Assembly: GCA_013398275.1 (NCBI GenBank)
Contig: VZSE01002207.1
Span: 124,001-188,000, forward strand
Source: Promerops cafer
Taxonomy: Eukaryota > Chordata > Aves > Passeriformes > Nectariniidae
Length of the DNA stretch: 64,000 nt
Direction of reading: 5' to 3'
A program made the translations under genes and the position numbers. Below are positions 1 to 12,500 of this stretch, piece after piece. Each line of letters begins with the position of its first letter. Within the stretch, counting starts at the first letter, position 1. The notes beneath the pieces are model-generated. The model made no database searches. It was given only the letters and a program-made list of their open reading frames with translations, and was not told where the DNA came from.

Positions 1-1987
1 AGCAGCTGGAAAGACGCAAGACGGTCTTTAAGGGAGTGTTTATATAGTTGTGAACCCACAGCCTAAGGGGACGCGTCCCTGCATCGCGATTCATTGCCCA
101 TCAGGAACAGGGACATTTCCCTCGCTCAGCGCTCGTCAAGGGTGGAGATTTCTGACGTGTCCTTGCAAGGCAGCCTGTCCCCAGACAGTGTCCCCGTCAG
201 CCCGTGCAGAGACATCGGGGGACCAGGGACACATGCCACCCACAGCAGAGCAGCAAGGTTTGGATCATGCCCTATTAAAAGATCAGCAGTGAACCTCAGA
301 AAACAATTTAAAAAATGACAATGACAGATGAGTTCATTCTACTGTGTCTGGAAACACTTCTTGCCCTTTCCAAGGCCAACCTCTGCCCTGGGGACCAGGA
401 TTCCAGTTTGAAACTTCCAGAGGGGACCTACCCCCGCCACTGGGATCCTGTTGTGCTCCCTTGTACATTCCACAAACCCTGCTTGGGGTTGTGAGCCTGT
501 GTTTAGGAAAAAGGCCCGGACTTTCAGCACGGGGCAGACATACTTGCTTTGACTTTATTAAAAGGGAACACAAATATGTCTGTAAATGTAGGAAAGGATC
601 CACTTTTGTTTCCTAAAAATTAGCATCCTCCAGTCTAATAGCAAGTGTTACTATGTGTTTCTAGCCAGCCTAGATCTAATCATTGACAACAAAAATAATT
701 CATCTCCCTTGCTCTGCCCAGTAAATACTCCCAGTATGTCATTTCAGTGTCAAACTTCCCGGAGTCATTACCCTCCCCAGCATCAGACTCCTCGGCGACG
801 TGCAGGGCAGCCTGAGCCAGAGACTCCTGCCACAGTCAGCAAACAAGCATGTTTTACATTAGGCACATTAAGGGGAACAGCCTATTGCAAGGAATATTAA
901 ATTAGAGGAAAGCAGCAAGGAGAAGGATTTGACCCTGGTTATACACAGAGGAACAGAGGACCAGCCCTAGATTTACAGTGTGGAGCACATTGTAATTTCC
1001 TTGGTCTATCTGTGCTCTCTGCATTTACAGGCACACTTGTGTTAAATAACTCCAGGCAAACTCACTCCTATGTTACCTCCTCTGCATCTCAGGACAGTGT
1101 TATGCCATAAAGTCCTTCACCCCACGACTCCAAATAGGAAAACCTCTGTGGCCCCACACCAGAGCTCAGAGGAGGAGCACAGCCTTGCTGAAGAAATGTT
1201 TGTGTTGTGTTTGTGTGGATTACTGAAAGCACACCTGCCAGTGCAGCAGCCCAGGGCTGCGAGGTTTCTTGCCTGTGGCACAGCACCAGGGTTGCAAACT
1301 TCATGCTCAGACCCCAATAAATCAGCAAATCTGTCCCATCTCCTCCCCTGGGCAGACTCCAGCTGCACCACAGCCACTCGCTTTCCCCAGGTATTCCCCC
1401 TCAGTCCTTGGAGACCTTTCACAAGGAGGGACACATATTTTTTCCTTTGCTCCAGGCCTTTCCCACCTCCTGTCAGCCTATAGCAGTTGGGAAAAATATG
1501 AGATTCTCAGCAAGGATTTACTAATAGCAATATAAAATGCAAACCCGTGTGTACTTCTGCATCAGTGTTTTGCCCCATGGTATGGCTCAGCCACCAGCAG
1601 TGCAATCTCTCATGGTTTGGGGGGCCAGACCCCTCAGAAAGGAAACCTAAAAAACCTGAAAGCACTTGAAACACCAGAAAAAATGGGGAGAGAAATATTT
1701 TCAGGGTGATGCAAAACTGAGACCATGAAAAGAGTGGAGACACCTAAAAGAACAACCTGGGTGAGAGGTCCTGCTTACCACGTCTCGTGTGTGGGTTTAC
1801 AGGTGAAAACTTCCATGCACTGACCCTGGGACCCACGGTGTGTACAAACAGTTGGGAATAAAGGGGGCAGCACTTGGATCCTCCAAGGGCTTGGTTAGAA
1901 GATGTATCCTGTGTCCAAGTACTTGTAGTAATCACACACCCTCGTGTCCCCTACCTGCAAAGTGAAATGAGTTCATGACAGCGGCTG
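1..1987. other. Intergenic, no gene or repeat recognised
   Basis: Unique-looking sequence. The short open frames on both strands lack homology I can recognise and overlap each other freely. Confidence 0.6.
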
Positions 1988-1989
1988 AA

Positions 1990-2058
<69 letters not shown>

Positions 2059-2088
2059 CTATTATTATTGTTATTGTTATTATTATTA
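1988..2088. repeat. (AAT)n microsatellite followed by inverted (ATT)n
   Basis: About 24 AAT units (1988-2058) are followed after CT by ATT-type units with GTT interruptions (2060-2088). The two parts are reverse complements, so the locus can fold into a hairpin. Confidence 0.97.
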
Positions 2089-3439
2089 ACAAATGTGATT
2101 TACTTGTGAGGGGTGAAACATGCCATTACCATCTCTCAGAGGAAGGGTGGTGGCTGAGGAAGGCACAGCAACACAGCAACATCTGAGCAGGTGCCCATTC
2201 CCTCCATGCAGCATCTCCTCAGAAAATGTTAATGTTGTTGGGGCCATTCTGCCAGATAATATCTTTGTATGGACATTTTGCACTACATCTGTTTTATAAA
2301 CGTAATCCAGGGTATACCAGGGGCCAGATTGTTCTCTCTTGAATCCAAGGTACAGAAGATGAGGTCTAGGAGAGCCCTGCACAAGCACTGTGAGTTGCAT
2401 GTTCATAAAGATCAGAATTACCCATCTGGAGCTTTTCTGGAGCCGAGGTGGACCCAGGGTTGAAGCAGCTGGATTAAAATTGTTTGGGAGCTATAGGCTC
2501 AGCAATGCTAGACAGAGTGGTTTGGCTCCTTGTGAAGATAGAGGTCAGAAGGAAACTTCAGATCCTCCTCCAGATCCAGATTTTTCTGCAGCTTGAGCAT
2601 GCTTAGATCTGAAGGTCTGGCTTGGCCTTTTCCCTGCTGCTAACAGCATTCCGTGTGAAATGTGCAGCGTGCTGGAGAGTGCTAATGCCTTGCAGACCTG
2701 GGCTGTGTCATTCCCCAGCGTTATTTATACAGAACTATTTAAAAACACGGGGTAAAACTTACAGCAGCGACTGCGTGGAAGGTTCACTTTATCTAATTTT
2801 ATCCACCTACAAGCTGTGTGCCTTAAACCAACACCCCACTTAGAGACAGCTGAAGTCTTCAAGGCTGCTCCACAAAGGACAGAGAAAAGCCTCTCCAGCA
2901 GGTCATGTGTCAATCCTGACCTGGATACACATCCTGGGAAGAGAAAAATCACCTTCTGGCCGTGTGTCCTTCTACCCCAGCCACACAGCTCTGAGCAGTT
3001 GCTGCAGCTAAAGGCTGGACTGTACCTGGGTAGATCATGTAGGATGAATTGTGCTGGTGTGACTAAAGGACCTGATCTCCATTTTCAGTATTGACTTAGG
3101 CAGCCCTAGCCAGGTTGTTAGAGCTGTCAGGGACCTAAAAATACCGATAATGATTTGCAGGCTGTTACAGTAAGAGATGCCAGGCTGTTACAGTAAGGGA
3201 TGCCAGGCAGTTCAGCAGACTTTGGGCTCATTAGTCACATAACTGCCTGCTTGCTTTCAAAGAAGTTTCTTCCCCCATTGTCCCAAAAGCCTTGCACACA
3301 GCCTGCACACAGCTCCTGTGGCTGTGTTGGTCTAACTTGTCTGAGCCACTCAGGACACATCATCCCCAGTTCTGGACTGGAAGTGTTCACTTCCATGACA
3401 CCACGAACAGGAGAGAAAGAACAAGCCCAGCAGATGCCA
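2089..3439. other. Intergenic, no gene seen
   Basis: No exon-like or RNA-gene-like signal. It contains only the short tandem duplication at 3158-3203. Confidence 0.55.
3158..3203. repeat. 23-bp tandem duplication
   Basis: Two adjacent 23-bp units (3158-3180 and 3181-3203), beginning CAGGCTGTTACAGTAAG, that differ at one base. Confidence 0.95.
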
Positions 3440-3672
3440 ATAAAGACTTCAATTGGATATTAGGAAAATATTCTTTACTGAAAGGATGCTGAAGCACTGG
3501 AGCAGCCTGTCCAGCGAATGGTGGAATAACTGTTCCTGGAACTGCTCAAAAAGCATGTAGATGTGGTTCTTTGGGACATGGTTTAGTGGTGGCCCTAGCA
3601 GTGTTAGGTTAGTGGTTGGACTCAATGATCTTAGAGGTCTTTTCCAATCTTAATGATTCCATTATTCTGTTT
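3440..3672 (+). mobile_element. CR1 LINE 3'-end fragment
   Basis: Sense orientation: GGATATTAGGAAAATATTC, CTGAAGCACTGGAGCAGCCT, GGACATGGTTTAGTGGTGG, GGTTGGACTCAATGATCTTA and a final GATTCCATTATTCTG tail. The GACATGGTTTAGTGG block marks an older CR1 subfamily than the copies with GGAAGGTGTCC. Confidence 0.9.
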
Positions 3673-5671
3673 TAAATCACAACTTCCCTTCTCTGTACAC
3701 ATCTGAGGAACCTCAGGCTTGGCTGGACTCTGTCTCTTGATCTGTCTTCTCCAGCTCTGCTCCAGGAGGTGTGCAGGAGATACACCGCTCTCCACTTTGT
3801 GTCCTTCTAAGAAGAAGAAAATGGGCTAAATCCAAACAAACCATGGGGAAAGCTGACAAGAAGCTTCCATGAAGTTCCTCATGCTCCACAGGATGAACAG
3901 CAGTGTCCTTGGCAGCAAAGAGCCAAAAATGCAGTGGAGGCAGCAAACAAAGCAGCAGCTCCTAATACCTGTCCTCGTTACCATCAGAGACCACATGCTC
4001 TGAGGCAGATCCTCTGCCTTTCCTTAGCTCTGGGATTATGCTGAGAGTGTCTCCTTAGATCTCCAGTGCTGGCAGACAAACCCAGCCCACCTGATGCAGC
4101 AACAAAGGGTCCTCTCTCCATCTGTGTTACTGCTGCACGAGCCAGCGCGGCTGCGTGGAATCCAAGGTGGCCTGACAGGAGTTTCCTCTACCAGCAAAAT
4201 CCCGAGGAAAGAAAAAAAAAAGAAATTAAGAAAAAAAGCTGCAGGGGGAGCAAGAATAGCAACAAGCTGGATAATTAGCTGCAGGGAGGGTATCTGTTTA
4301 TTCCTCTGATTTACCCACTGCATCTCAGAGTTTTCTGCTTTGCAACTCCCGTCCCAGTGCTCGGTGAGTAAATAAATACCCCCAGAAATGATCTGCAAGA
4401 ATTAGACACTGCCAAACGTTCTTTTTGTCTGTGGGCTCTTCTCAGTAACCCCAGCAAAGCTGAAATTGTCTTTATTAAGATAATTGCTTTGCTGCAGACA
4501 ATTTAATCTGTTGTCTGTAACATGAAGAATGACTGAAGGAGCTGAATCTGCTCTGTGCCACATCCCTGTGCCAGGGTGGGAGCCCGAGGCACTCACTAAA
4601 TGCCAAGAGTGAGCCCTCCCCGCAGCTGGGCTGCCCAAAAAAGGCTGAGGACATCCCTTCAGAGGCTGCTTTCAACACTCCCCTGCTGCTCCCTTTCCAC
4701 AGCCCTCCAGCCATGAAGGAAATATGAAGTGTGAAGTATTACAAACCAAAGAAAATCTCACTTTAAAGGCAAGGCATCGAGGAAAATAAACAAAAATAAA
4801 AAACGGAGGGGCACAGCTAGGAAGAGGGCTTTGAAGGGCTGGCAGGGTGCTGGTTAATGCAGCATGTTTCTACCTCCCCACCAGATCAGGCAGGGATGGA
4901 GCAGCCAGAAGGTCAGTGCTGAGCTGAGGAGGAACAGCCAGAGCACTTCAGACATGAAACAAGGCTTGGCAAAACTTTGGGAAATCGGGATTTTTGTCAG
5001 ACTTTGCAAACTATTTTTGTCACTGCTGTTGCTGGGCATTTGGAGACAAAATAATAGAGGCGGGGGGAGAGGGATGGCTGTAATTTCACCCAGGGACCTC
5101 TGTCCTCTCCGAGGCTCGGAGGAATGGATGACCTGCAGATATTGCTTGTTGGCTTGTACACTGTGTAACATACCATCCACTGCTTCCCCATTTCCTCTCT
5201 GCCTTTTGTTTGTTTTCTTTAGACAGGCTCCCTAGGCTATGTTTTTGCTCTTTTTCCCTTGTTTCAAAGATTTTCACTCTGTTGGATCTTTTCTCTCTGC
5301 TCTCAAGAGCTGTATTACACTGAGACGGAGCCAAATGCAGACAAACCAACTGCAGTGTCTGAATCAAACTGGAAATCCTCCCATCTAGATGCTGCTTCAG
5401 GTTTCTGCTCCTCAGACCTGGTGCCAGGCACTGGCTTATTCTGCATGCATTGAGGGCCAGAGCAGTTTACACCATCATTCTCAAACCCACAGCAGCCACA
5501 ACAAGGCGGGCGGTTTCAATCGTATGAAGATTTGGTGTTTGCCACTAAAGGCCTCAAAGGAGGTGGGTACCAAGAGGATGTGCTCAGCAGGAGCCTGGTG
5601 TCTTCTCCAACTGCTTCAGCTGAAGCTGCACAAGGGCTGTGGGTGGTGGCATTGCTCAAAAAGCCATCATG
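3673..5671. other. Intergenic, no gene seen
   Basis: No supported gene; only short A-rich runs (4208-4237). Confidence 0.55.
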
Positions 5672-5768
5672 TTTCACGTATCATGAAATCACAGAAGGGT
5701 TTGGCGTGGAAGAGACTTCAAAGATCATCCAATTCCAGCCCCCTTCTATGGGCGGGGACACCTTCCAC
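5672..5768 (-). mobile_element. CR1 LINE 3'-end fragment, interrupted by an LTR
   Basis: The plus strand shows GGCGTGGAAGAGACTTCAAA, GATCATCCAATTCCAGCCCC and GGGGACACCTTCCAC, a minus-orientation CR1 3' end that stops abruptly where LTR sequence begins. The same CR1 resumes at 6031. Confidence 0.88.
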
Positions 5769-6029
5769 TGATGCCTTGAGAAGGCTGACCTAGAACAGAG
5801 GCTAGATGGAGTTAAAGAATAAAGCAGGGATTTATTAGAAGGCCTCAATGGATACACCTTGGGCAGTACAAGAGCCCAGCCAGGGCTACACCCAAGATGA
5901 ACCCAAAATGGTCACAAAATGGATGACTGGTCACGAGGTTTCTCACTTTTACAAGTTCTGGTCCATTAGCATATTGGAGTTAATTGTCCAATTGTCCAAG
6001 CTTTAGATTATGAAGTCCCATCCTTCTTG
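5769..6029 (-). mobile_element. ERV LTR fragment inserted in CR1
   Basis: The plus strand begins TGATGCCTTGAGAAGGCTGA. In sense (minus) orientation there is AATAAATCCCTGCTTTATT followed by about 50 nt ending in CA, that is, a poly(A) signal, R/U5-like DNA and an LTR terminus. It contains the ACACCTTGGGCAGTACAAGA and GAACCCAAAATGGTCACAAA stretches that I associate with a common passerine ERVL-type LTR (from memory, family name not certain). The other end is lost at the n at 6030. Confidence 0.7.
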
Positions 6030-6030
6030 N

Positions 6031-6150
6031 AGGGAAGAATTTCTTCACAAAATCCCATCCATCCCTGCCCTCTGGCAGTTTGAAGCCATTCCCCCTTGTC
6101 CTGCCACTCCATGCCCTTGTCAAAAGTCCCTCTCCAGCTCTCTTGTAGGG
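6031..6150 (-). mobile_element. CR1 LINE fragment, continuation after the LTR
   Basis: AGGGAAGAATTTCTTCACAA, then the CTGGCAGTTTGAAGCCATT, CCCCTTGTCCTGCCACTCCA and AGTCCCTCTCCAGCTCTCTT blocks: deeper CR1 3' sequence, minus orientation. About 120-150 bp of CR1 expected between 5768 and here is absent. Confidence 0.88.
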
Positions 6151-9100
6151 CTCCCACTTGCAGATCAACAAGATTTATTCTTCTAGGACCAAGTGGGAAT
6201 TATTTCACCTGGTGGCATTTCTCCTTCATTTTCCCTTTATGTTTGAGGGCACTGATTAGGAGCAGGCAGTGCTGAACAGGGAGGCCCCAAGATCCTGCAG
6301 GCCTCGGGTTAAAAATAAGGCAAACCAAGAGCTGCAATGTGCATTGACTGCTTCCAGACCATCTCCCCACAGGGGCTGCTCATCATTAAACAGAAATTAA
6401 TAACTAGTCCTTTTTTATTTTTCTTGGGGCTTTTTGTGTTTTTATTTCTTTCTTTTTTAATCCATTGCACAAGCACAGTCTGGAGAACATTTTCTGCAGC
6501 TGCCTGTGTGTCACCCATCTATTTTCTCGGAGCTCAGAGAACAATGGGCCCTGGTGTTTGCTGTCAGAGGCCGGGGCACAGCTCTGCTGTGCCATCTGTT
6601 TGGGGTGGTGGGACAGCCAAGCTCTCCTCCTCTCACCTGGCGTTTGTGTGGTGGCTCCAAAAAGGGAGCCAGACGAGGCAACCACAAGCATCTTTGGGTG
6701 GGCAGGGAGATGAGGGCTCCTTCCAGAATGAGGGAGAAGGTGACCCATGGGATCCCCCTGCCTTTTGGGAAGCCACAGTAGCCAGCCTGGTGTTGGCCAA
6801 GGCTCCCTGGCTTGCACCAGAGGTTGGTATATAAGGCTCAGATGGCTGACACAGATGGTTCATCAGGGAGCTAATAAAATAATCGATGCTGGGGATAACT
6901 CCCTCAAGTAATTGTTAACTGGGGTCCTCCAGGTAACAGCTGCGACTGACAAGTAATAATCTCCTGGCCAAGAGCAAATTGCCACAGTGCAGGTCACTGT
7001 CAGAGGTGTCTGCTGCACGTGATAGATACTCCAGCTCCTGCTTCCCCACCTCCTGCTTCCCCAACAGGGAGTGAATCCACCCCATTGGAAACCCCCTGCC
7101 TGCCCCCTAGTTACATCCACAGCAACCAGATAATTTTAGAGATTGGTCCCCAGCCACTGCCTACCCTGAGCTTTGCAAACAAAAGTAATGATCGCTGCTC
7201 CTTGTTTTATTACAGGTCTGCTGAGCTCAGAGACCTCAAAATGCTGCCTTGCAAATATTAATTCATGATGCTTCACATTTGCCTTTGGTGTCAAGGAAGT
7301 GTTCGCAACCATTCTCAGCTAATCATAAAATCAGAGGCTGTTCCTCACTATTGTTCTCATAAAAAAGTACTCAGGAAAAAGTTGGCTCGGTCATGTGCTC
7401 TGTACATTGCTGATGTTGTCTTTAATTTATTTTTAAAAACCATAACCACTTGCTTATATTTTTGTGCCCACTATAAATCAGCTCTGTTTGAAAACTAGAC
7501 AAAAACCCATCACATTGGTTTAGCCTCTGGGTTTTTCTGTTGTTTACCCAGAGGTCTAGATAAACCATCAACTGCAGCGAAGGTTAAACACAACAAACCA
7601 GAGCAAAGTCATTCACCTGTTTGAATTAATTTACCCATGAAATCTGTTTGTGGCTCCCACAGCTGCAGGGCACTCCTGCACAGAAACCTTCAGTCTGCAC
7701 GCTGCACCTGCCCCTATATCAAACACCTTGGGCAACCCCAACCCCCAAAATTTAACCGAAATCCAGAGGGCAAAGGGGAAATTTCACCTTCAGCTGAAAC
7801 ATCTGGAATGCATCACACTGCCAGCAGTCCCCTTGCACTCTTAGCCCAAAGTGCTGCATGTGATCGTGTACTTAGGGCTCTGTTCAACAAAAGCACCTTA
7901 GCCTGAGCCTAATTTGAAGTTCACTTCGTGCCAAGTGCTGTGCCAAGTAGGGGTGGGTGCCCTGCTAATAGAAACCATGTGTGTGCAGACTGACAGAGGA
8001 GTCTGTGACTTGACTTTTCTAACCCCTTGTCAATCATGTGTTTCCCTCTCTGCAAATTCCCCAGGGACAAAGCCAGCACCCAAAACACACCTGTCCTCCA
8101 CAGTGATTTATTTGTGGTGCTGAGGCTCTAAACTGGTACTTGTTAAATGTCCTTTGCAAGGGAGTTGGGTTGGGGCTGTCAATATTATAATACAGCCTAA
8201 TCAATTATCAGTTCTCCCCTTCACACCATCACTCCTCGTCTAACAGCTCTGGCTTTTTGCACTGAATACTAATGTAAGGGGCTCATCAGTATGCTGGAGG
8301 CTGCCTGTGCATCTCAGCCACGCACACTGAGAGCATGGAATCCATAGAGGGCACAGAGAAAATTCTCACACAGCTCCATAATACCACCAGGATGCTTCAC
8401 AGCCTCTTACCTGTCACTGGCAGAAAGAGCTGGCCCCAAATGTCCTGTGGATTTGGCCCTGCCACACTCATTGCCACAAACACGAAGTTACCTTTGTGAA
8501 ATGCCAGTGACACGCCCAGGAAAAAAAAAAAAGTCCTTTCCAGTCTAGCTGTACCTTTCTCATTTTTTATGCAAACCTTTCATTTACACAGAGCTTCTCC
8601 CGCTGTCACACTGAAAGCATGACCTTGAGCAAAAATGCTTTGCTCTTCTTAAGGGACCCAGCAAGCTCCTGAAAGCACAGAGAGCCCTGCAGGGAGCTGC
8701 AGGATCAGCAGCCCTTTGGGGTGTGGGAGGGGATGCAAAGCAAGGCAGCAGCCCCCTGTTCTGAACCACTGGGATCCACCACTCGCTTCTCCAAGAATGA
8801 CATTTGTTTGAATTTTGTATTCTGATTACTATATTTCCATTCCTTATGGCATCTCCCTGGCCAGACAAAAGGGCCAGACTCTGTTTGGGGCAAGTGTCAC
8901 CTCCACCCAGGAGCAGTGGGGTTAAGGGGGGGGTCCTTCCCTCCACAGCATTTCTGGGTTTGCTCTGTATCATCCAGCACTGACAGAGCCCCCCTGGTGC
9001 AAACAGCAAGGATGTCTGACACATCCTGCCAGAGGGTGGGTCCTGACCCCATGGAGAAACCATCAAACCCTGACCCAGCCTGCCCAGTCTTAACCAGTAA

Positions 9101-9324
9101 GCAGTGAACCTGGCCTGGGGTGGAGAGGCAGCCTCGGGTCTGCAAGGAAGGCAGCTGCAAGGCGTTTCCTATTTCTCCTTAGGCAGATGAGCCAGTCTAA
9201 ACCCCATCCACTCCCTTGATTCAAGGGTTTGAATGAGTCAGGCCTCTCACAAACATTATACTAAAGATATAAGAAGAGAGAAGAGCAAATCCCCATGGTC
9301 CCAGACATTGAGAAACCACAGAGG
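6151..9324. other. Intergenic, no gene seen
   Basis: Mostly unique sequence with AT-rich parts (6400-6460, 7400-7500). No conserved coding signature in any frame. Confidence 0.55.
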
Positions 9325-9500
9325 GACAGATGATCTCTGCCCCAAAGCACTTGTGGTATGGCTGGGTGAGAGAGAAAAGCTATGATGGAAACAAAGAGGG
9401 GAAAGATGTACCTAAAATCACCCAGCAAGGCAGTGGCAGTACTAAGAATGGATCCAGCTCCCGACCCTGGGCTCAGCACCCTGCTGACCTGCACATGTCA
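9325..9500 (-). mobile_element. Ancient MIR-like SINE relic
   Basis: The plus strand carries, in order, GATCTCTGCCCCAAAGCACT, CAAAGAGGGGAAAGATGTAC, AAAATCACCCAGCAAGGCAG, TGGCAGTACTAAGAATGGAT and CCGACCCTGGGCTCAGCACC. This parallels the reverse complement of MIR (aggcacagagagg, aaggtcacacagc, agtggcagagctggga). It is strongly diverged and the limits are approximate. Confidence 0.55.
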
Positions 9501-12500
9501 CCTCTCATTTCAGGGACATCCAGAAGAGAAAGCAAATGTAACACAGAAATTAAGCACATGAGACTAGTTAGCCATCTCTTCATTACATCTCTCTGCACCA
9601 AATGTCTGCCCCAGTGTCAGGGCTTGCTCTTTTCATCCATTTATACAATATCCCCACTGTTACCCCCTCTGACTCCAGAGTCGCATGACCCCACCATGAA
9701 AAAATGGTTCTGATTCATTTACATTAAAGATGTGGATATTTTAAGGGGCATAGAAGAGCTTCTCTCGTGATTGTTAAATGTCCACAGTGAAGCACACAGA
9801 GCATAAGCCACTGGGTCATGAAATGCAGCATTTTTTTCATTCTTATCTTCTTTCTCCAGCTTGCCAGAACACTGCAAGCCATCATATTGATATATAAGCA
9901 GCAAAATCTCCCTCCCAGAATGGAAAAATAAATGGCCTTAAAGCACCATTGGCCTTTGCCAGCAAAACACACTGCTACAACTGCAGGAAACACAACACAG
10001 GTTATTGCAAATATTAAATACAGGCAACCAAAGGATGAACAGGAAATGCACGAGCATGGTTTTGATAATTTGCAACACGATGTGTGGTGCCATAGGGAAA
10101 TGAACAGAGCTGGCATGTGGATGCACAGACCCGAGTTTTCCAGGCAAGTCAAATTGAAATCAAATAGGATGGAGGAAACAGGTTGTTCTGCAACCAGACT
10201 CCAGGCTCAGATCCTCAATTAGCTGTCTGATGGAGCATTGCCTCCACTTTGAACTTTTCCCTTCACTCCGGCGCGCAGCGGATGTATCCCATGTGCAGGC
10301 CACTCCCGAGTGCTGGAAACGCCTATTTACAAGGGAGGCAGATCAGAGGGAGAAAATTACAGCCCCAGCCTCCCACTCCCATCCCTGCCAGCTCTCCTCT
10401 GCCTCCCTCACGCTGTGCAGAGCCTCTGGCCCCACTTTTCTTGCACTGCACCTGAGCAGCTGGCAAAGGCTTCGCTGCCACATGTGCTCCCAGGGTGAAG
10501 GGACCACTCCCCTCAAACCCACACGCACATCCCATGGACCTTGGAGAAATCAGGCATCTGGCCTTGAAGGCCAATGACAGGCACTAAAAGCCTTTCAGGA
10601 GGGGTGTCCTGCTGACAGCAGAGCCATTGGCTGTGGGGAGTACAGCAAATCACAGCACTGGAGGGACCTGTCCCCAGGCTGGGACATAAGGGGACTTTGG
10701 GGACCCGGTATTGAGACCTACAGTGTAATATTCCAGCATGGAGCAATCAGTCATGTGTTCTGCCAGCCATCACACAGCAAAGTCTATCTCTATAAATTAG
10801 TCTCTATTTCCCCCTTTCATAAGGGAAGAGGAGGAGAAGGTGAGTCTGAAGCCCATTGCCACGTCTTAGAGGAGAAATCCTGTATTTTTAATATGTCCAA
10901 TATATCATGCAGCCTGCTCTGTAAGAAACACGTTCCTTTTAACACAGAAATCAATCCTTTCCTGTGGATAGGAAACAATGTAATCACTAAATATTGCTAG
11001 TCCTTCTTGGCTTTTGTAACTGGGACCCTGAGCAACTTGATATTCTTTGTGGATTTTTGGTGCTGACCAGAAGTTGAACTTGTTGCAAGTGCAGTTTCTG
11101 GAGGAAGCTGGGAGTGTCCCATCTGAAAGCTATAAAGAACTCCATGAAAAACAACAGAAAACACTCCTATGTCTGCAACAGATTTATTTGTTGGATTAAG
11201 GAACTCTTCCCTGAAGTTGCATTTTAGGTCCCAAACTCAGGAAAGCATCCCAAATCAGGATATCACTTAAACAAATTATTAATTTTAAAGCAGACATGCC
11301 AAGCACACAATCTGTTGTCCAGCTTCAACCTGCATGACACATTCACAATACAGCATATTCTCCAGAACTGTATTTTCCTTCCATAAATTATTTTTCTTGC
11401 ATCCCTGACCAGCAACGTGGTACACCCAGAGCAGCAGGGTCTGTCTGGCTGTGTGAGCAACCAGCAGTGATGCTGAAGGACAAATATCATGGATCCCTTC
11501 CTTCAGATGGAAATCAGAAGTCAACCCTCCCATTCCACACAGGGAGTCTGGGCCAGTACTCCCATTTTCCTGCTTTGTGCCCCCACGGTTCCTCTGAATT
11601 TCAAAGTGGAATCTCACTCCTACCAACCTCTCCAGGCTCTCCAGAGTGTCCTGTTCATTTTGAACACCCAAGTCCCTGCACTGTTCTCCCAAGGGAATTT
11701 GGCTGCAAATTCTCTGCATAGCTCAAATGTCGTTCCTGAATGAAGACCCAGGGGGAAAGAAAAAAAGAAAAAAAGAGTTCAGAAGAATCTAACCAGCCAT
11801 CTAAGGAGAGAAAGGAGGAATGCAGAGAATGAACCCACCAATATCAAAACCCAGGAAGCTGCCTTTTAGCCACCAGACAATCTCACTGATAGACTAGATT
11901 TTTCTCACCCCAGCTGGGAGTAATGTTTTCTTTCTTCTTTTTTTTTTTTTTTTCCATTTGCTGAATGTGTTCATTCTATGGAGGGCTTTTTTTTTTAAAA
12001 AAAAAAAAAAGACAACAGACATTCATGGCTCCCAGCTGTCAAAAGCCACAAAATGCCTGAGGCTGTCTGTCTTCTTGCAAATGCTGAAGCCATTTTCCTG
12101 TAGTGTATGTGCTCATTAATCAAGTTTCAGGCTCGTCTCAGTGTATATCATTGTCCATAAGCCAAAAGAGAAACTTTGGTGTCTGCAAAGTAACACCAAA
12201 AGCACCAAACCTACCCTGGCATTGTCAGACACAAAGGTCTCAGCTGGGCTCTTCTTCCACTGAAGTCAGCAGGTTTTTATTTTAATCTAGCTCGATTCAG
12301 AGTCAGGAATAGAAGTAATATCCACAGATTGGACAAGTGTTTGTTTGAACATCATTGCCAAAAAGAACCCATCAAAATTAAATAGCTGTGGTGGGTTGAC
12401 TTAACTCCATCCCCTCCAGACCTAACACAATAGTGTTTAATTTTCACTGAACCACTAGACAAGGGCCTGGCTGGTGACTGGTGGTGCCCCTGAGCTCCTC

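Noticed and set aside
12389..12420. GTGGTGGGTTGAC word resembling an avian LTR start
   Set aside because: Match too short, and the following sequence does not continue as an LTR.
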